Source: Phytophthora colocasiae
Taxonomy: Eukaryota; Oomycota; Peronosporomycetes; Peronosporales; Peronosporaceae
Reading direction: 5' to 3'
DNA length: 64,000 bases
Assembly (NCBI GenBank): GCA_018806915.1
Contig: JAGKQI010000102.1
Location: forward strand, 186,001-250,000
In this document: piece after piece, positions 11,412 through 21,533 of the stretch
How the letters are laid out: the number at the start of each line of letters is the position of its first letter
Position numbering within the stretch: position 1 is the stretch's first letter
Notes under the pieces: generated by a model
Seen by the model: only the letters and a program-made list of their open reading frames with translations
What the model was told of the DNA's origin: nothing
Databases searched by the model: none
Program-made: the position numbers and the translations under genes

Positions 11412-11852
11412 GGGGCTCGCCGGTGGCCCAGTGGGTTAGCATCCGCTGATCCACGAACTGACCGAGGGTTCGAGCCCCGCCTCCGTCGCCCTTTTCGACT
11501 TCTGCTCTCCTCTCTCATCGCTGCCCTTCTCTGTTCATTTCCCATCACTCACAAGCTCTTCTCTAAGACATCGGGACCAATCAAGGCACAACTAACACGG
11601 AGACAAGACTCAAGGAGTTGGCGCGGTCGCAGTACTCTACCCGGCCAGGCACCAGCTGGGGGCTCATCAACGGTGGCCCATTGGGCAAAATTCCCAAGAA
11701 ATTCAAGCGTACCGGTCATAGACTAAGGGTAACCGAGTAGCCGTAGGAAATTAGTTAGGGGTAACCTTGCTTAGACGTCAATGCGCCTGTTTCTAACAGG
11801 CTTCGAAATAAGTACCTAATATAAGGGGTTCGAGTCCTCCCTTCCCCCCCCC
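11412..11852 (+). mobile_element. tRNA-derived SINE-like element
   Basis: The 441-bp insert is bounded by a perfect 15-bp direct repeat. Its head carries an RNA polymerase III A box TGGCCCAGTGGG (exact fit to TRGCNNAGYNGG, near 11423-11434) and a B box GGTTCGAGCCC near 11467-11477, spaced as in a tRNA. A second B-box-like GGTTCGAGTCC lies near the 3' end (11827), just before a C-rich tail. The first part folds only imperfectly as a tRNA (one mismatch in the T stem, no good acceptor stem), so it is a SINE head rather than a working tRNA. tRNA-derived SINEs are known from Phytophthora; assignment to a named family was not possible. Confidence 0.7.
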
Positions 11853-11867
11853 TGTATCCTTCGTAAG
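11853..11867 (+). repeat. 15-bp target-site duplication, right copy
   Basis: Exact copy of 11397-11411 at the far end of the SINE. Confidence 0.8.
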
Positions 11868-12258
11868 CAAACCTGTCTCCGTACTTACTGTACGTGGATG
11901 CAAGCTGTACCACAAACTTCAACTTTCTCCCAAAAGCCACGACAACGTGATAGGCACATGTTTGATGCTTTGACTTTTGTTCAGCGAACACTTCTGCTTC
12001 GCCGCACTACTGTACTGAACGCTTCTGCCATAACTTCTGGATCAAGTATTTATCGCTACAATCTACATGCGCCAGGTTATCTGGACGCCATGTGTAGGAT
12101 CAACTGGGTGGAAGCAACGTACCACATAGACTGATGTCAAGCTGATAGTTGTAGAACCAAACTACATGTATTATTGTGGCTTCACTCGCGCGTGCCATCT
12201 TCGCGGTGGTGTAAAGGTGGGGAGCTTTTGCTACGAGATCGCGAGCAGTGCAGCGCAA

Positions 12259-12287
12259 CTACCGCATCGCTCATGTCCTAACCGAAC
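12259..12287 (+). repeat. 29-bp inverted repeat, left arm
   Basis: The 29 bases are the exact reverse complement of 12843-12871. The pair encloses about 555 bp that includes the tRNA-like sequence. Confidence 0.85.
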
Positions 12288-12372
12288 GGCAGTATGCAGT
12301 GAAAAGGGTAGTGTACTGATACAGCAGGTTATAATCAGCATTAAAATACTACATTTTAAACCAAAAAAATAT

Positions 12373-12435
12373 GGACACGACGGGAATCGAACCCGTGTCC
12401 ATCCGCACAAACCGCGGTGCTTGAGCTACGTGTCC
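12373..12435 (-). tRNA. tRNA-like sequence with missing D arm (probable tRNA pseudogene)
   Basis: Read on the minus strand, 63 bases form a perfect 7-bp acceptor stem (GGACACG with CGTGTCC), TA at positions 8-9, a perfect 5-bp T stem ACGGG/CCCGT around TTCGATT, and a 4-bp anticodon stem CCGC/GCGG around GGTTTGT. The D region is reduced to GCTCAAGC, about nine bases shorter than normal, which removes the D loop and the A box. No standard U33 plus anticodon can be placed with confidence, so I do not name an amino acid. The intact acceptor and T stems point to recent decay or to a tRNA-derived repeat; a D-armless functional tRNA would be unusual in a nuclear genome. Confidence 0.6.
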
Positions 12436-12842
12436 AAGCTCGGATTCTGCGTAGGAAATGACCTCTTGCGTCCAGTGACCAGAGAAATCGTCCCACAGAA
12501 GTAGTAGCTTCTCACCAAAGTTTGTCCGTTCAGCGAAATGAAACTTCAAGAACTTCAGTGAGATCTTGCTATTCCACCACGCCGTTGAGTTGCCGTAAAA
12601 CGATGGTGCACCTGCAGTTTGCTTAGTTTCTTCCACAGAACCCGCCCAAATGAAATGCGCTTGTAGTGTTTCGACTTTCGTCCTGCTCCGGTGGTGCACT
12701 GCCGTCCCATTGTCGAAATTTGAAATGAAGTGAACTACGTTTTAGTTGTCTGGTATAGCATTTTAGTGCGGGCAGGATGCAACGCCATATGCAAATTTCG
12801 TTGTATGTGATTGGCGAATATTCACGTTCGCTTACGACAAAA

Positions 12843-12871
12843 GTTCGGTTAGGACATGAGCGATGCGGTAG
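12843..12871 (-). repeat. 29-bp inverted repeat, right arm
   Basis: Exact reverse complement of 12259-12287. Confidence 0.85.
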
Positions 12872-13261
12872 CCTGGCACGCGCTGATTAGGCTATCTCCA
12901 CTTCGTACCATTACTGAAGCAGGAGGTCATAATCCTCGAGTTTAACAGATCATATGCTTGGATGGCCGATCCTGAGCGATGTCAGTAGAAGCAGCAGGCA
13001 ACACGGGCCCCATTCTACTGTAAAGTGACAACAATTTTTTTTTGTGCATGTATACATGTACGAGTTCATTGTGGAATGAACGCTTTCTGCCAAACAGCCG
13101 TCGCGTATCTGTCGGTGTAGATGTACCAACGGAAGTTAGCATCTTCAGATTGTGTGCGTGCTGCCCGCAATACCTTTGCCCCGAATGCGGCGACCAACTC
13201 GACTCGAAGCTCAGTTCCCAATTCTCTATCTCCGGCACAAGCAACACACAATCAAGACGCG

Positions 13262-14302
13262 ATGGCCCCAACTCCTTTCGAGGTGACCGATGTGCTTGCT
13301 GCCGTCAACGCCTGCACAACCGCTGCTGCTCGCCGACGCGTCTTCGTGACGGGAGCTGCTGGGTTCATTGGTTTCCACACCGCCAAGGCACTCCTCGACC
13401 GCGGAGATGACGTCGTCATCGTGGACGAGATGAACGACTACTACGACGTGAAGCTCAAGCAGAGCAACCTCGACTGGCTCACGACCACGTACGGCGACCG
13501 AGTGAGGGTTTACATCGGTGACCTGTGTGACCAGCAGCTGGTGCGTCGTGTGCTGAAGGAGACGAAGCCGGACTCGATGGTGCACTTGGCGGCCCGTGCC
13601 GGTGTGCGTCCCAGCATCGACAACCCGCTCATGTACATCCAAGCGAATGTGGTGGCCACGATGGTGCTGCTGGACGCGTGCCGTGAGTTCGGCATCAAGA
13701 AGTTCGTGTACGCGAGCAGCAGCTCGGTGTACGGCGGCAGCATGAATGAGAGTTTCAGCGAGGAAGACATCGTGGACTTCCCGGTGAGTCCGTACGCCGC
13801 CACGAAGAAGAGCTGCGAGTTGCTGGCGCACACGTACCACCACCTGCACGGCTTGGACACGATCGGTTTGCGCTTCTTCACGGTGTACGGACCTCGTGGG
13901 CGTCCGGACATGGCGCCGTTCAAGTTCATGGACCGTATCGCTCGTGATGTGGCAATTGACCAGTACGGTGACGGCTCATCGTCGCGCGACTACACGTTCA
14001 TCGACGATATCGTGCAGGGTGTTGTGCTGAGTCTGGATCGCGGTCAGGGCTGCGAAGTGTTCAATCTTGGACGCGGCACCCCTGTGCTTCTGACGGACTT
14101 CATTGCGATCATCGAGGGTTTGGTGGGCAAGAAGGCGAAGATCAACCTCCTGCCTGACCAGCCTGGTGATGTTCCTCGTACGAGTGCCGACATCTCGAAG
14201 GCGGAGAAGTTGCTTGGGTACAAGCCCACAACTCCGCTGGAGCAGGGTCTGGCGAAGACATGGGAATGGTATTCCGAGTTTTACAACGTGGAGTCCTCGT
14301 GA
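13262..14302 (+). CDS. UDP-glucuronate 4-epimerase, copy 2
   Basis: Single exon, 346 residues, with the same motifs as copy 1 (GAAGFIGFH, YAATK). I take the start at 13262 (MAPTPFEV), which aligns with the start of copy 1; the frame is open 141 bases further upstream without homology to copy 1. Between 13312 and 14280 I find three base differences from copy 1: one gives Lys to Asn in SMNESF, two are silent. The first 16 codons, the last few codons and both flanks differ clearly. The sharp edges suggest gene conversion within an older tandem duplication rather than a very recent duplication. Confidence 0.9.
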   Translation: MAPTPFEVTDVLAAVNACTTAAARRRVFVTGAAGFIGFHTAKALLDRGDDVVIVDEMNDYYDVKLKQSNLDWLTTTYGDRVRVYIGDLCDQQLVRRVLKETKPDSMVHLAARAGVRPSIDNPLMYIQANVVATMVLLDACREFGIKKFVYASSSSVYGGSMNESFSEEDIVDFPVSPYAATKKSCELLAHTYHHLHGLDTIGLRFFTVYGPRGRPDMAPFKFMDRIARDVAIDQYGDGSSSRDYTFIDDIVQGVVLSLDRGQGCEVFNLGRGTPVLLTDFIAIIEGLVGKKAKINLLPDQPGDVPRTSADISKAEKLLGYKPTTPLEQGLAKTWEWYSEFYNVESS

Positions 14303-14870
14303 ATTCAATGTTTTGTAGACAAGATGTCCTGGTGACACGAGCAATGATATGTGTAAAGAGTTAGTGTAAAAGTCTAACGTGAAGTATTTGTATTGCTTGT
14401 TTGAGAATCGAATCAACACTACTTCAAGTATTATGTTTTCTGTATTTTTTTACTCAACGGCAAGCATGTACTTGACAAACTCAAAGAAGCAGAAGACGCT
14501 GAAGCTGACGTCAAGTAAAGTAAGATGGATCAAGAAGGCGGAGACCTCCGACGGTGATTTCAAGCCTACGACTCGTAGGAGTACTGCATAGTGGCATGGG
14601 TCCCTCCCCGCCTACATGTACCTGCAACCACAGTCTTTATTTCTTTTAGTAACATGGTATGTCAGGGACAAGTGTGATTCAAGTCACCTAAGGGAAAGCG
14701 TATAGCTACAATGACAACACGCTTTAGTCGCCAACAACCGAATAGCAACGGTTTGATGCAAGCTTTGGTCGGAGCAAAGTAGATGCGATAAGGAAGAACC
14801 TGCTTATTCATCATCCACCCGAGGCAGTAAGTGATAGGGTCCTGATGCTGGTTGCAGTGCCGTGCAATTT
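14303..14870. other. intergenic between convergent genes, no gene seen
   Basis: Holds the 3' ends of epimerase copy 2 and of the FCP1 gene. A 70-codon frame at 14379-14591 has no recognisable content. Confidence 0.5.
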
Positions 14871-17869
14871 TTATAGATCTCCGAGGATATCAGCTTCGAG
14901 ATCATCCAGCTACGAGCAATTGCGAAAGGGTTAGCCTAAGCCTACACATCAGCTTAGCAGACATACACCTTACCTCGTCATCTTCTTCAGCCTCCTCATC
15001 CGCAAAACTAGCTCGCATTCGCTTTGCTGCTGTAGGATTCGATTCTGGAGATCGTTTACTACCCTTCTTCACCCGCCGAGAGAAAAGTTGGTCCTTGATA
15101 TCTGTGGACGACTGTTTGCGCTTCTCTTCTTGCTCATGCTCGCGCTCTTCTGCCTCCATGAGCCGCATAAAGGCATCATCAATATCCTGCAAATGCAGTA
15201 GGTTAGCAACCTTTGTCAGAGTAAATTTCTACAAAGTCACCATTACCTTCGGTGCCGAAGCAAAACGAGCTGTCTTCGACTCTTCAACCTTCTTCGCCTT
15301 AGTGCTGGCTCGAGGGGCCTCACGTTTCGTTGCCTTAATTTTCGACAGGAAGTCAAATGTACCTCCAGTTGCCACTACACCAGTGGCAACAGCGCCAGCA
15401 CCAATATTACTAATGCGACTAGAACCAGGAGATCTGCGAATCACTCGAGACCTCCTCACCATTTTTGACTTCTGTGTAGTGCCATCTTCGCTAGGAGACT
15501 TCCCAGAGTCGTCAATAACCGTTGCAAATGAGACCTGCTTGCCCACTTTTGCAGTCCCCGCCTCTCGCTTGAGCAGAATCCCCGGTACAACTTTTGCTTC
15601 AGATGCAGCGGCGCCATCGGTACGTACTTGACGGTCAGGTGATCCACTTGACGCCTCAGCACCTGTATCAGCGGACACGTTTGGCTCCTCTTTCAGCATT
15701 TCAGGCTCTTTCTTCGTGTGCTTCGCCTTCCATTCGTCTGCAAGGAAATCTTGCTCGGAGACACGAGACCATGAGCGAGCACACTTGAGGATCCAATCAG
15801 GAGTTACGATAAATACTCCAGGTATTTTTTTGGCCTGCATTCAACACATTGCAAACAATTCAGGTCCAGATTCATCACAGATATAAAGGCGATCCGTCAA
15901 CAAACCTGAACGTGCTTTTGAGTCCCTAAGCGCTCCGGATGAATCACAAGGTGTGTCAGCGGGAAGTCCTTCAACGTCATACTAGGAGTAGCTCCCAAGT
16001 CTATCGCTAGGCGCCATAAGTAATGGGATTCATGGCTTTGGGGGCCGACGATCGGGAAGACTCCGCTAAAAACAATACGACAATCATGCATGATCGCACG
16101 TTTTTGCTGGAATACACGACGAAGTCAAAAATCAGAGAACACGTACAGCATGCAAGTATAGTTGCTCACCTCGCTCAGAATTGCTTTAACGTTACGGCCG
16201 TTGCCAGCCATTTGCTCCTCAGCGGTTGTGCCTCGCATGCCTGTTTCATGGCCTGCATAGAACGCTTCATGTACGTGCTGGATAAAATATTTAATAAGTG
16301 GGTTCACCTGCAATGACAACCGACTGAGCTTAACACATACCTTGAGAACTACTGTCGATTGCGCAAGATGCCTGTCCTCACTTGACTCCGCGTCAGAATC
16401 CATGCCAGCAACACCACGCCCTGACGCGTTGTTGATTTCTGAAGTGCACTTGAAGTAGTGATACGGCTCGATCAAGAACACGTTCCCCTCGTTTTCTTTC
16501 CACACATCGATCCGGTCATCCAAAACTAGAATCATGGAGTCGTCGCATGACGGGAAAAGGAGCTTCAGTGACTTGTGTAGCATATCAGGTGTGTCTGTAC
16601 GCGCTACAATACGGTTCTTGAAGTATGTTTCGTCCGGATCGATGATCTTGACTACCTGCTCTGCATACAACCGTGTTCCATGTGTGTAGATGAACAGGTC
16701 ATACAGGGCAGATAGTTCCGTCAAAAACTCTGTCAGTCCTGGTCGTAATTTCACCACATGCTGCTGAGCGAGACCAGGAATGAAGAAGAAATAGATGTCG
16801 TCTATAGCCACGTCATAAACCACCACACCAGTTCGTCAATTACCCCTGTGAAGCACATTTCAAGACTACCGCTCGTACCTGACTTGGTGATTTCACCCAC
16901 AACATCGTCGACGCGCACCGCATGCAGCAAGGTATGGTCCAAGTCCAGCACCAACGACAACTTCTTCGCACCAAGTTGACGCCTGATGTTATCGGAGTCG
17001 AATTTTTCTAACCAACACAAACGTTAGCTTCACAACTTCATCCATGGCTCTCCTCACTGGAAAATCTTACTTGCTTCCTCGACGTTTAGTCGAATAACCT
17101 GTCCATGAGATACCACATTGACGCTCTCCATGTCTTCATTCTCCTCGTCATCCACAGCGGCTAAACACATTAAGCACGTGCGGCCGTTGCGAACAGGATG
17201 GATGCAGTACTCCACAAAAGCCACAGTCCTCATGACGTTCCCTGTAGCCTCCTTCTTCCCATCCATAAGCTCATCTGACTGTTCCTTTGTTAAGATATAC
17301 AATCGACCTTTGCATGGCGCCTGCATCAGTCTCTGATTGCCTCGTTCCAGCTGTCCAGCCGTTCCCAGTCTTTGACCAGCGTCTACTTCAGCTCCAGCAG
17401 CCACGATCCACTCAATAGAATCCCATAGTCCCGATTCACAGCTAACGGCTTTGCGACGGATATGGGAGCGGTCCTCCTGTTGTTCCTGCTGTTTGGTTTC
17501 TTCGTCCTTCTTGACATCTCTTTTAACGTTCCGAACGGGCACTTTTACATCTCCAGAGGCTGCAGGAGTCATCTGAACCTGCTCCATCTCCTGCTTCTTG
17601 ATTTTCTCCTCGATTTTCACGCCATTTTCAACTGTTTCCGCCTTCACGCGGCCATTTTCCTCCTGTTTAACCTTCACCTCCTCCACTGCGGCCTCCGTCT
17701 TCATACCTGCGACTCCATCTGCCTCAGCTTTCACGCTGTCCTTGTTCTCCTCCGCCTCAACTTTCACCTGTGCGTCATCCGCCCCCTCCTCCGCCTTGAC
17801 ACGCTCCGTCTCCTCGCGCTTCACGCCGTTCGACGCCATCAAGGGATTGTCGATGCGGATTGGATGCAA
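14871..17869 (-). CDS. FCP1-like RNA polymerase II CTD phosphatase
   Basis: Eight exons join in frame: 17869-17071, 17007-16879, 16801-16341, 16277-16170, 16106-15906, 15834-15247, 15186-14974 and 14909-14871 (845 residues; introns 60-77 bp). Residues 1-200 are an unusual Lys/Glu-rich disordered head. The catalytic DxDxT motif appears as DLDHTLLHA near residue 287, followed by KLRPGLTEFL, IYTHGTRLYA and VLDDRIDVW, as in the FCP1 homology domain. A BRCT domain follows from about residue 499 (CRIVFSGVFP, then FIVTPDWILKC). The last exon encodes LDDLEADILGDL, an acidic tail like that which binds TFIIF in FCP1. The enzyme removes Ser phosphates from the polymerase II tail in the nucleus. The ATG ten codons downstream (17839) is an alternative start. 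Confidence 0.93.
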
Positions 17870-17979
17870 AATTGGGATGGCGCACTATTAAGGTCATATT
17901 AAATATCACTGCAAATATCGAGTTTATTTACCTTAATACAGGGCTCTGCACGAAGCGACGTGCATTGTTACAGTTGAAG

Positions 17980-18525
17980 ATGTCGATGGCACTAGAGGTG
18001 AAGGATGAAGTCACCCGTGGACCGGAATGTGTAGATAAAATATGGGACGAACAAGTTGACGGTGCGTGGGCGCCTGGTAAAGCACCAGTGAGTCTGTTTA
18101 CGACGTTCCTGAAGTGCGTCCAAGAGCGAAACAGCGTTGAAGCGGAACAAGCCGCACAAGAAAGTAAGAAAGATGCTCAGTTTTATTCTTTTGTAATATG
18201 ATTACAGAATTGATTGATCATGTTGTGGACCGAAGTATTGAGAGTGGAGCCTAGTAATCGCCTTGTGCAAGATCTATTAGCAGCATTGAAGCAACACGAC
18301 GCGATGGGTAAGATGAAGGCGTGTTAGTGTTTAATCTGAGAATTGACACTATGTGGTACGACTGCAGAAGCTGCTGGTGAAGCGGAAGAAGGAGAATCAG
18401 AAGAAGAAGACGGAAGCGAAGAAGATAGTTCGAGTGGGAGTGACTCAGAAGAAGAAAGTGATGAAGAGGAAAGCGAAAACGATGAAGATACAATTGAAGC
18501 CAAAGAACAGAGCGCCAACGAATGA
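17980..18525 (+). CDS. small acidic protein, function unknown
   Basis: Three exons (17980-18163, 18236-18307, 18368-18525) give 137 residues. The first encodes a predicted folded part (DEVTRGPECVDKIWDEQVDG, then FLKCVQERN). The second encodes NRLVQDLLAALKQHDAM. The last is almost entirely Glu/Asp/Ser. The first acceptor is a choice: an earlier AG at 18227 leads to a stop, whereas 18235 keeps frame and gives a 72-bp intron. A second ATG lies two codons downstream. The start is only 110 bp from that of FCP1 on the opposite strand, so the two probably share a promoter region. The acidic tail suggests a chaperone-like or chromatin-associated protein, but no family is recognised. Confidence 0.65.
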
Positions 18526-18605
18526 AGCAAAAAAAAGTTTGTATCAACTGAAATACCACATTAACTCGTACGATCCTATCCTACAGCTCATATTTCGCCC
18601 TGGAT

Positions 18606-20774
18606 TCATGAAAACAACAAAGCCACAACTACAGCCGCAATGCAGGCAACGAGTGACCCACACCATCGGCCCCACCACAGTTGATCCACTCCACGTAAGA
18701 AGCTGTGGCTGCTATAAGCAGTATTGTTGTTCTCAGATTTCTTCGTCTGCGTATTTCTCCGCGCTGCTGCCATTGACATTTCCAATTGATCCTTAATGAC
18801 CGCCAATTTGTTAGCGTTTTGATCAATTGGGAGCGCCTCGATCTCTTTCATCACGTGAGAAGCTTCCTCCAGCATTCCCAGCCGAATCTGAATCACGCAA
18901 AGCCCAACAAGTGCCTCGAACAAACGGTTGACATCTGACTCCGAGAAACCACGCAAAAGCTCCACACTTTCCTCCAAAGTCTCCTCAGCACCCACAAGAT
19001 CTCCTCTCGCAGCTTTCCAGCGCCCTATCTTCGGCAGCAAAACCACAAGTACCTCCTTTGATGCAGTTTCATCATCATCACGAATGGCATCAACTGATTC
19101 TTCTAGTAAATCGCGAATCTCATCATCAGACTCTTCTTTTTCGTCACGCACGTAAACTTCCACCAATTTCTGTAGTGCAGTGACGCGAAGTTTCTGTCGG
19201 CAAGACGGATCTGCACCACCAGGGAGTTCTAGCTCACGGGCCAACTTCGTCAACAATTTCTTTGCATCTCCTGGACTCTGATCCAGCATCATGTCAACTT
19301 TAGCCACCGCCAACCTCATTAGAATTGTGGCGTCGACGGTTGACAGCTTTCCGATGTCCACACAATCAACCAGAGCTACTGCGCGCATTAGTTCTGACCC
19401 GTCTTCTTCGCTTTTAGGACCCTCTTTCGCTTTTAAGTAGTTGAAAAGCACTTCTGCAGCCCGAACGTGGCCGCAAACAAGTCGTTTCTCTTCGAAAAAG
19501 GTGAGAGTTTGCCATAGCTGAGATTCTCGAAGTTGACTCTTGAATACTGCACTTTGGCCGGAAGATGCATTTGCCTCGGGGTCAAGCAGATCTAGTCTTG
19601 CCAGTAACAACTTTTCCAATAGATCTGCGATAGCAGCAGTGTTTACCTCCTCTTCTGCTGCCGGTATAGCTGCATCAAGTGTCTTCATGGCCTCTTCTGC
19701 TAGATTGTCCTTGGCAAACGACTTGCTTAGCCAGTAAGCACAATTCAAAGCAATATCCAACTGGTTTGTAGCCTCCTGGGCAACGTTGTGCCCCTTTTCC
19801 AAGTGCTCCTCTGCTTGAGTGTATCTACCCATAGTGTAGCAGATACGCCCACCATTTAGATACATCATAGCTTCGCGGTCCTGTCGTTCGGGGCATGACG
19901 GGAACAATTTAATCTGGTCTTCAATCACGGACAACGCCGAACTATAGTCTCGCTTGCGTGAATAACATCCAGCCAGACTGTCCAGGATATCAAACACCCT
20001 TTCATTCTGTGCGGCTGTAGGCTTATCTCCACATCGACTCAGCAACATGGTTCGTTTATAGTGGTCGATTGCTTTAGCGTCATCTTTCATCTTGACGTAG
20101 ATGGCCGCCAAGTTTCCATGAATGAGCCCCGTAAGTTCTGTCTTTCGCAGTGATTGACTCTCTCGTAAGGCGCTAACACATGATTCCACCGCTGCCTTGT
20201 AGTTCCCAGCTTGGAAGAACTTCATGGACGTCGCTAAGAACTGTTTGACCCGCTGTTCCGCCTGCAGCGCCACTACCAGCTCCTTGTAGTCGCTCTGAAC
20301 TGTTTCGTCATCAGGATTGAGCTCCAATGCTCGGCGGAAATCCTGTTGCGCCTGTAGCAAAGTCCCCAACTTCAAAAAGGCAAAACCCCGGAAGTAATAG
20401 GCCCGTGCCAGCACATGGTCTTCCCCCTGGTCGTCCGTCACTTCTTGGACCTCTTTGAGCTCTGCAAACACAGCCAAAGTCTCTGCTGCCTCAGTAACGA
20501 CACTGCTCCATCGCCTCGCCTTGCTAAGTGCTGCCAAAACGTTCATACGGCAGGAAACGACCATTTCCCTCTGTTGGAGTAGTGTCACCTGGGAGCGCGT
20601 GAGGTGCATGAGCAGCTCACGGTACAACGTCAGCGCTTTATCTAACTGGTTGGAGAGCAGCAACTCGTCCGCCTGCTGCTTCATGCCCAATAGCACGGTC
20701 TGTAGACGCGCCTGGGCGTCCACATCCACGTCAAAGTCCTCCTCGTCCGTCACGTCTCCGCTCTTGTTCGCCAT
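18606..20774 (-). CDS. tail-anchored tetratricopeptide-repeat protein
   Basis: One uninterrupted frame of 722 residues. TPR-like helical pairs are clear at about residues 30-70, 125-165 (ARAYYFRGFAFLKLGTLLQA with ALELNPDD), 185-345 and 360-400, including GNLAAIYVKMKDDAKAIDHY. The middle and C-terminal thirds are also helical but more diverged. The protein ends with a hydrophobic stretch of about 18 residues (GSLVACIAAVVVALLFS) directly at the C-terminus, the hallmark of tail-anchored membrane proteins facing the cytosol. TPRs usually dock chaperones or complex subunits; a role in protein targeting at ER or mitochondrion is inference. No close named homologue is recognised. Confidence 0.85.
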   Translation of the reverse strand: MANKSGDVTDEEDFDVDVDAQARLQTVLLGMKQQADELLLSNQLDKALTLYRELLMHLTRSQVTLLQQREMVVSCRMNVLAALSKARRWSSVVTEAAETLAVFAELKEVQEVTDDQGEDHVLARAYYFRGFAFLKLGTLLQAQQDFRRALELNPDDETVQSDYKELVVALQAEQRVKQFLATSMKFFQAGNYKAAVESCVSALRESQSLRKTELTGLIHGNLAAIYVKMKDDAKAIDHYKRTMLLSRCGDKPTAAQNERVFDILDSLAGCYSRKRDYSSALSVIEDQIKLFPSCPERQDREAMMYLNGGRICYTMGRYTQAEEHLEKGHNVAQEATNQLDIALNCAYWLSKSFAKDNLAEEAMKTLDAAIPAAEEEVNTAAIADLLEKLLLARLDLLDPEANASSGQSAVFKSQLRESQLWQTLTFFEEKRLVCGHVRAAEVLFNYLKAKEGPKSEEDGSELMRAVALVDCVDIGKLSTVDATILMRLAVAKVDMMLDQSPGDAKKLLTKLARELELPGGADPSCRQKLRVTALQKLVEVYVRDEKEESDDEIRDLLEESVDAIRDDDETASKEVLVVLLPKIGRWKAARGDLVGAEETLEESVELLRGFSESDVNRLFEALVGLCVIQIRLGMLEEASHVMKEIEALPIDQNANKLAVIKDQLEMSMAAARRNTQTKKSENNNTAYSSHSFLRGVDQLWWGRWCGSLVACIAAVVVALLFS

Positions 20775-20842
20775 CTTGTGAATGAGGTGGTGAAAAGCGA
20801 TAAAACGGTGGAAATTATGTATAACTTATGTAAATAGTTTAC

Positions 20843-21328
20843 TCAAGATAGTTCCTTTGCTGAGACCGGACTCTTCTGGCAGCTGAGAATTGGAGCTGCA
20901 CGATGATCTCGAGCAGGAAATGGCTGTGGTTGACGCGCACGACGAATATCCAGGCGATGCGCGGTCTCCTCGATCTTCTGGAAGCCACCGGTGCGGATGT
21001 TTAGATCTTCGCAGCGTCGAAGCACGAGAACGGATTTGGAGCGGCCGGAGGTTGATGATGTTGCTGCTTTGTGGTGAGGAGAGTCGAAAGCTGAAGTTGA
21101 ACGTTGCATCGTCTGGCTGCTTGCGGTGCTACATGAGCTTTCACTGTCCTCGTTGTCGTCCTGATTGGATCGCACTCGGATCGCCGGAATGGAGAGAGCT
21201 GGTGTTGCCTTCCCCTTCGTCACGGATGCGATCGTTGCGCGGTGCTGTGAACGGCACAGCGATGTCGATCGATCGCTGCTTTCCATCGACCGGACGATGG
21301 CCTTGTCTCGCTGTTGAACCTGAACCAT
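20843..21328 (-). CDS. hypothetical Ser-rich protein
   Basis: A 161-codon frame with a low-complexity Ser/Arg-rich sequence (SESSCSTASSQTMQRSTSAF) and a more structured tail (KSVLVLRRCEDLNIRTGGFQ). It starts 205 bp from eIF3k on the other strand and stops only 68 bp before the TPR gene start on its own strand, which is tight. There is no recognised domain, and another frame covers part of the same DNA on the plus strand. It could be real or a chance frame. Confidence 0.45.
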   Translation of the reverse strand: MVQVQQRDKAIVRSMESSDRSTSLCRSQHRATIASVTKGKATPALSIPAIRVRSNQDDNEDSESSCSTASSQTMQRSTSAFDSPHHKAATSSTSGRSKSVLVLRRCEDLNIRTGGFQKIEETAHRLDIRRARQPQPFPARDHRAAPILSCQKSPVSAKELS

Positions 21329-21533
21329 AACTGTATGTAGCCATGTGACGAGTCTATTTTGGGGAGTTCCGATTGGCAGTAAAGATAGATTTGATGACCT
21401 GGTTAGGGCTCTTCACCTTGTATTCAGAATACCCTGTTTATACCGTTCGAAACCTACGGAACTACATATTCGATGCCCCCCAACCAATCGACCAAGCAGG
21501 GGAGCACAAGTAACCCAGAGCATCAAGCCAAGC

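Larger units (their letters stand above)
10575..13261. other. 2.7-kb spacer between tandem epimerase genes
   Basis: No supported protein gene. The spacer holds a SINE (11412-11852), a tRNA-like sequence (12373-12435), and two pairs of long perfect inverted repeats, each annotated separately. Between these the sequence is AT-rich with frequent acatgtac-type motifs. Confidence 0.6.

Noticed and set aside
11730..11850. Complete second tRNA gene inside the SINE
   Set aside because: A B box and a weak A box exist, but no matching acceptor stem could be formed and the spacing is too long.
16308..16340. 33-bp intron in FCP1
   Set aside because: Extending to the acceptor at 16278 gives a normal 63-bp intron and the family-typical VLKHVHEAFYAG junction.
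17462..17902. Hydrophobic Leu/Phe-rich plus-strand frame resembling a membrane protein
   Set aside because: It is the complement of the Lys/Glu-rich FCP1 head; such heads always give Leu/Phe/Ser-rich antisense frames.
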